Assembly: GCA_019246495.1 (NCBI GenBank)
Contig: JAFAQI010000017.1
Location: forward strand, 1 to 6,953
Length of the DNA: 6,953 nucleotides
Source of the DNA: Frankiales bacterium
GTDB taxonomy: Bacteria; Actinomycetota; Actinomycetes; JAFAQI01
Reading direction: 5' to 3'
In this document: positions 6,184 through 6,953 of the stretch, in pieces
Layout of the letters: each line of letters begins with the position of its first letter
How positions within the stretch are numbered: position 1 is the first letter of the stretch
Made by a program: the position numbers and the translations under genes
Notes under the pieces: model-generated
The model's input: the letters and a program-made list of their open reading frames with translations, nothing else
What the model was told of the DNA's origin: nothing
Databases searched by the model: none

Positions 6184-6953
6184 CTACTTGCCCTCGAACT
6201 CGACCGGCTGCTTGGCGGCCTTCGCGGCGTAGCCCTTCGGCATGTCCTCCGACACGAACTCGACCGACGCGCTCATCGCCTCGAACCGCAGCGCCTCCGC
6301 GAGCCCGCGATCGGCGAACGCATTCACCGTCCGCTTGATGCTCTGCACGGCGAGCGGGGCGTTGTCGCGGATCTCGCGAGCGATGCCGTACGCCGTGGCG
6401 TCGAGCTGGTCGCGAGGCACGACCTGCTGCACGATGCCGAGCCGCTCCGCTGTCGCCTCGTCGATCCGCCGGCCGGTCAGCGCCAGGAGCTTCGCCCACC
6501 CGGCGCCGACCTCCCGCGCGAGCCGCAGGTCGCCACCCGCGTCGACACCGACGCCGACCGTCGCCTCCGGCAGCGCGAACAGCGCGTCGTCTGAGCACAC
6601 CCGGATGTCGGCCATCAACGCGAGCTCGAAGCCGAAGCCGAGGCAGTAACCGTGCACCGCCACCACGATCGGCTGCGGCAGATCGCTGAACGCGTGAAAC
6701 CGCTCGTGCACCCAGCGGATGCCTTCGTAGTAGTTGCGTACCTTCTCCGCCGGCGACCGCCCGGTCACCCGGTCCTCGGGCATGCCGAGGTCGACCCCGG
6801 CGCAGAACGCGCGCCCTTCGGCCCGTAGGACGACAACGCGGATGTCGTCGTCGAATCGGATCTCGTCCGCGCGCTTGCCGAGCTGGCGCGAGGCCTCCCA
6901 CGACCAGGCGTTGAGCTTGTCCGGCCGGTCGAGCGTCAGCGTGCCGATGCCGT
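6184..6953 (-). CDS. Enoyl-CoA hydratase/isomerase family protein, dienoyl-CoA isomerase-like, N-terminus outside window
   Basis: The frame is open from the window edge to a TAG at 6184-6186, giving 255 visible residues (numbered from the first whole codon at 6951). The family strand LTLDRPDKLNAW is already present at residues 5-16, so only a few N-terminal residues are missing; the ATG at 6783 is internal. Crotonase-fold signatures are AFCAGVDL (48-55, first oxyanion-hole segment), VHGYCLGFGFELAL (99-112) and FALPEATVGVGVDAGGDL (125-142). E109 and E129 match the two catalytic glutamates of enoyl-CoA hydratases. D137 falls where delta3,5-delta2,4-dienoyl-CoA isomerases have a third acidic residue and hydratases normally have Gly/Pro. 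The usual GGG before the first Glu is GFG. It is the upstream gene of an operon with the SDR, with no gap between stop and GTG. The assignment as isomerase rather than hydratase is an inference from by-eye alignment. Confidence 0.87.
   Translation of the reverse strand, partial: GIGTLTLDRPDKLNAWSWEASRQLGKRADEIRFDDDIRVVVLRAEGRAFCAGVDLGMPEDRVTGRSPAEKVRNYYEGIRWVHERFHAFSDLPQPIVVAVHGYCLGFGFELALMADIRVCSDDALFALPEATVGVGVDAGGDLRLAREVGAGWAKLLALTGRRIDEATAERLGIVQQVVPRDQLDATAYGIAREIRDNAPLAVQSIKRTVNAFADRGLAEALRFEAMSASVEFVSEDMPKGYAAKAAKQPVEFEGK
6191..6195 (-). promoter_or_regulatory. Ribosome binding site deciding the SDR start
   Basis: On the minus strand GAGGG lies inside the last codons of the crotonase gene, 7 bases before the GTG at 6183. 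This spacing supports GTG 6183 over the in-frame ATG at 6153, whose upstream region (GGGACGCGG) is a poorer match. Confidence 0.55.

Noticed and set aside
5116..6594. A 492-codon plus-strand open frame opposite the SDR and crotonase genes.
   Set aside because: It is the antisense of two well-supported enzymes and has Arg/His/Asp-rich sequence without domain features.
6184..6783. A complete crotonase gene starting at the ATG at 6783.
   Set aside because: The frame remains open upstream and encodes the conserved LTLDRP and AFCAGVDL segments, so that ATG is internal and the real start lies beyond the window.

Overview
The window is gene-dense, very GC-rich DNA with strong G/C preference at third codon positions. 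It also has a TANNNT-type promoter that appears to give a leaderless mRNA. This points to a high-GC Actinobacterium; the genus cannot be fixed from the sequence. I see no RNA genes, CRISPR array, insertion sequence or other mobile element.

Layout: (1) Positions 1-1143, minus strand: the N-terminal 381 residues of a secreted Asp-box (BNR) beta-propeller protein, cut by the window edge. (2) Positions 1144-1231: a short divergent intergenic region with a near-perfect 29-bp inverted repeat (1189-1217). The repeat sits on the -35 box and spacer of a promoter whose predicted transcription start falls at the ATG at 1232. (3) Positions 1232-4213, plus strand: two tandem amidohydrolase-superfamily genes 9 bp apart, an Amidohydro_2 type (metal-dependent hydrolase or decarboxylase) and an Amidohydro_3 / N-acyl-D-amino-acid deacylase type. 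(4) Positions 4219-4278: a long hairpin with perfect 16-bp arms just after the second amidohydrolase stop. (5) About 4329-5342, plus strand: an exported DUF4097-like beta-strand-repeat protein. (6) Positions 5329-6953, minus strand: a two-gene operon, read as a crotonase-fold isomerase or hydratase followed by an SDR oxidoreductase. It converges on the DUF4097 gene with a 14-bp overlap.

How the genes may work together: the crotonase protein carries the three acidic residues expected of a delta3,5-delta2,4-dienoyl-CoA isomerase. The SDR resembles 2,4-dienoyl-CoA reductases, with an SxxxK motif and no YxxxK tyrosine. Together they look like auxiliary enzymes for beta-oxidation of unsaturated acyl-CoAs. 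The amidohydrolase pair looks like a separately regulated catabolic operon of unknown substrate, probably controlled by a dimeric regulator binding the inverted repeat. Nothing here amounts to a clearly new multi-gene system. The strongest second-look items are the operator/leaderless promoter, the atypical metal-ligand set of the deacylase-like protein, the long hairpin repeat, and the dienoyl-CoA enzyme pair.
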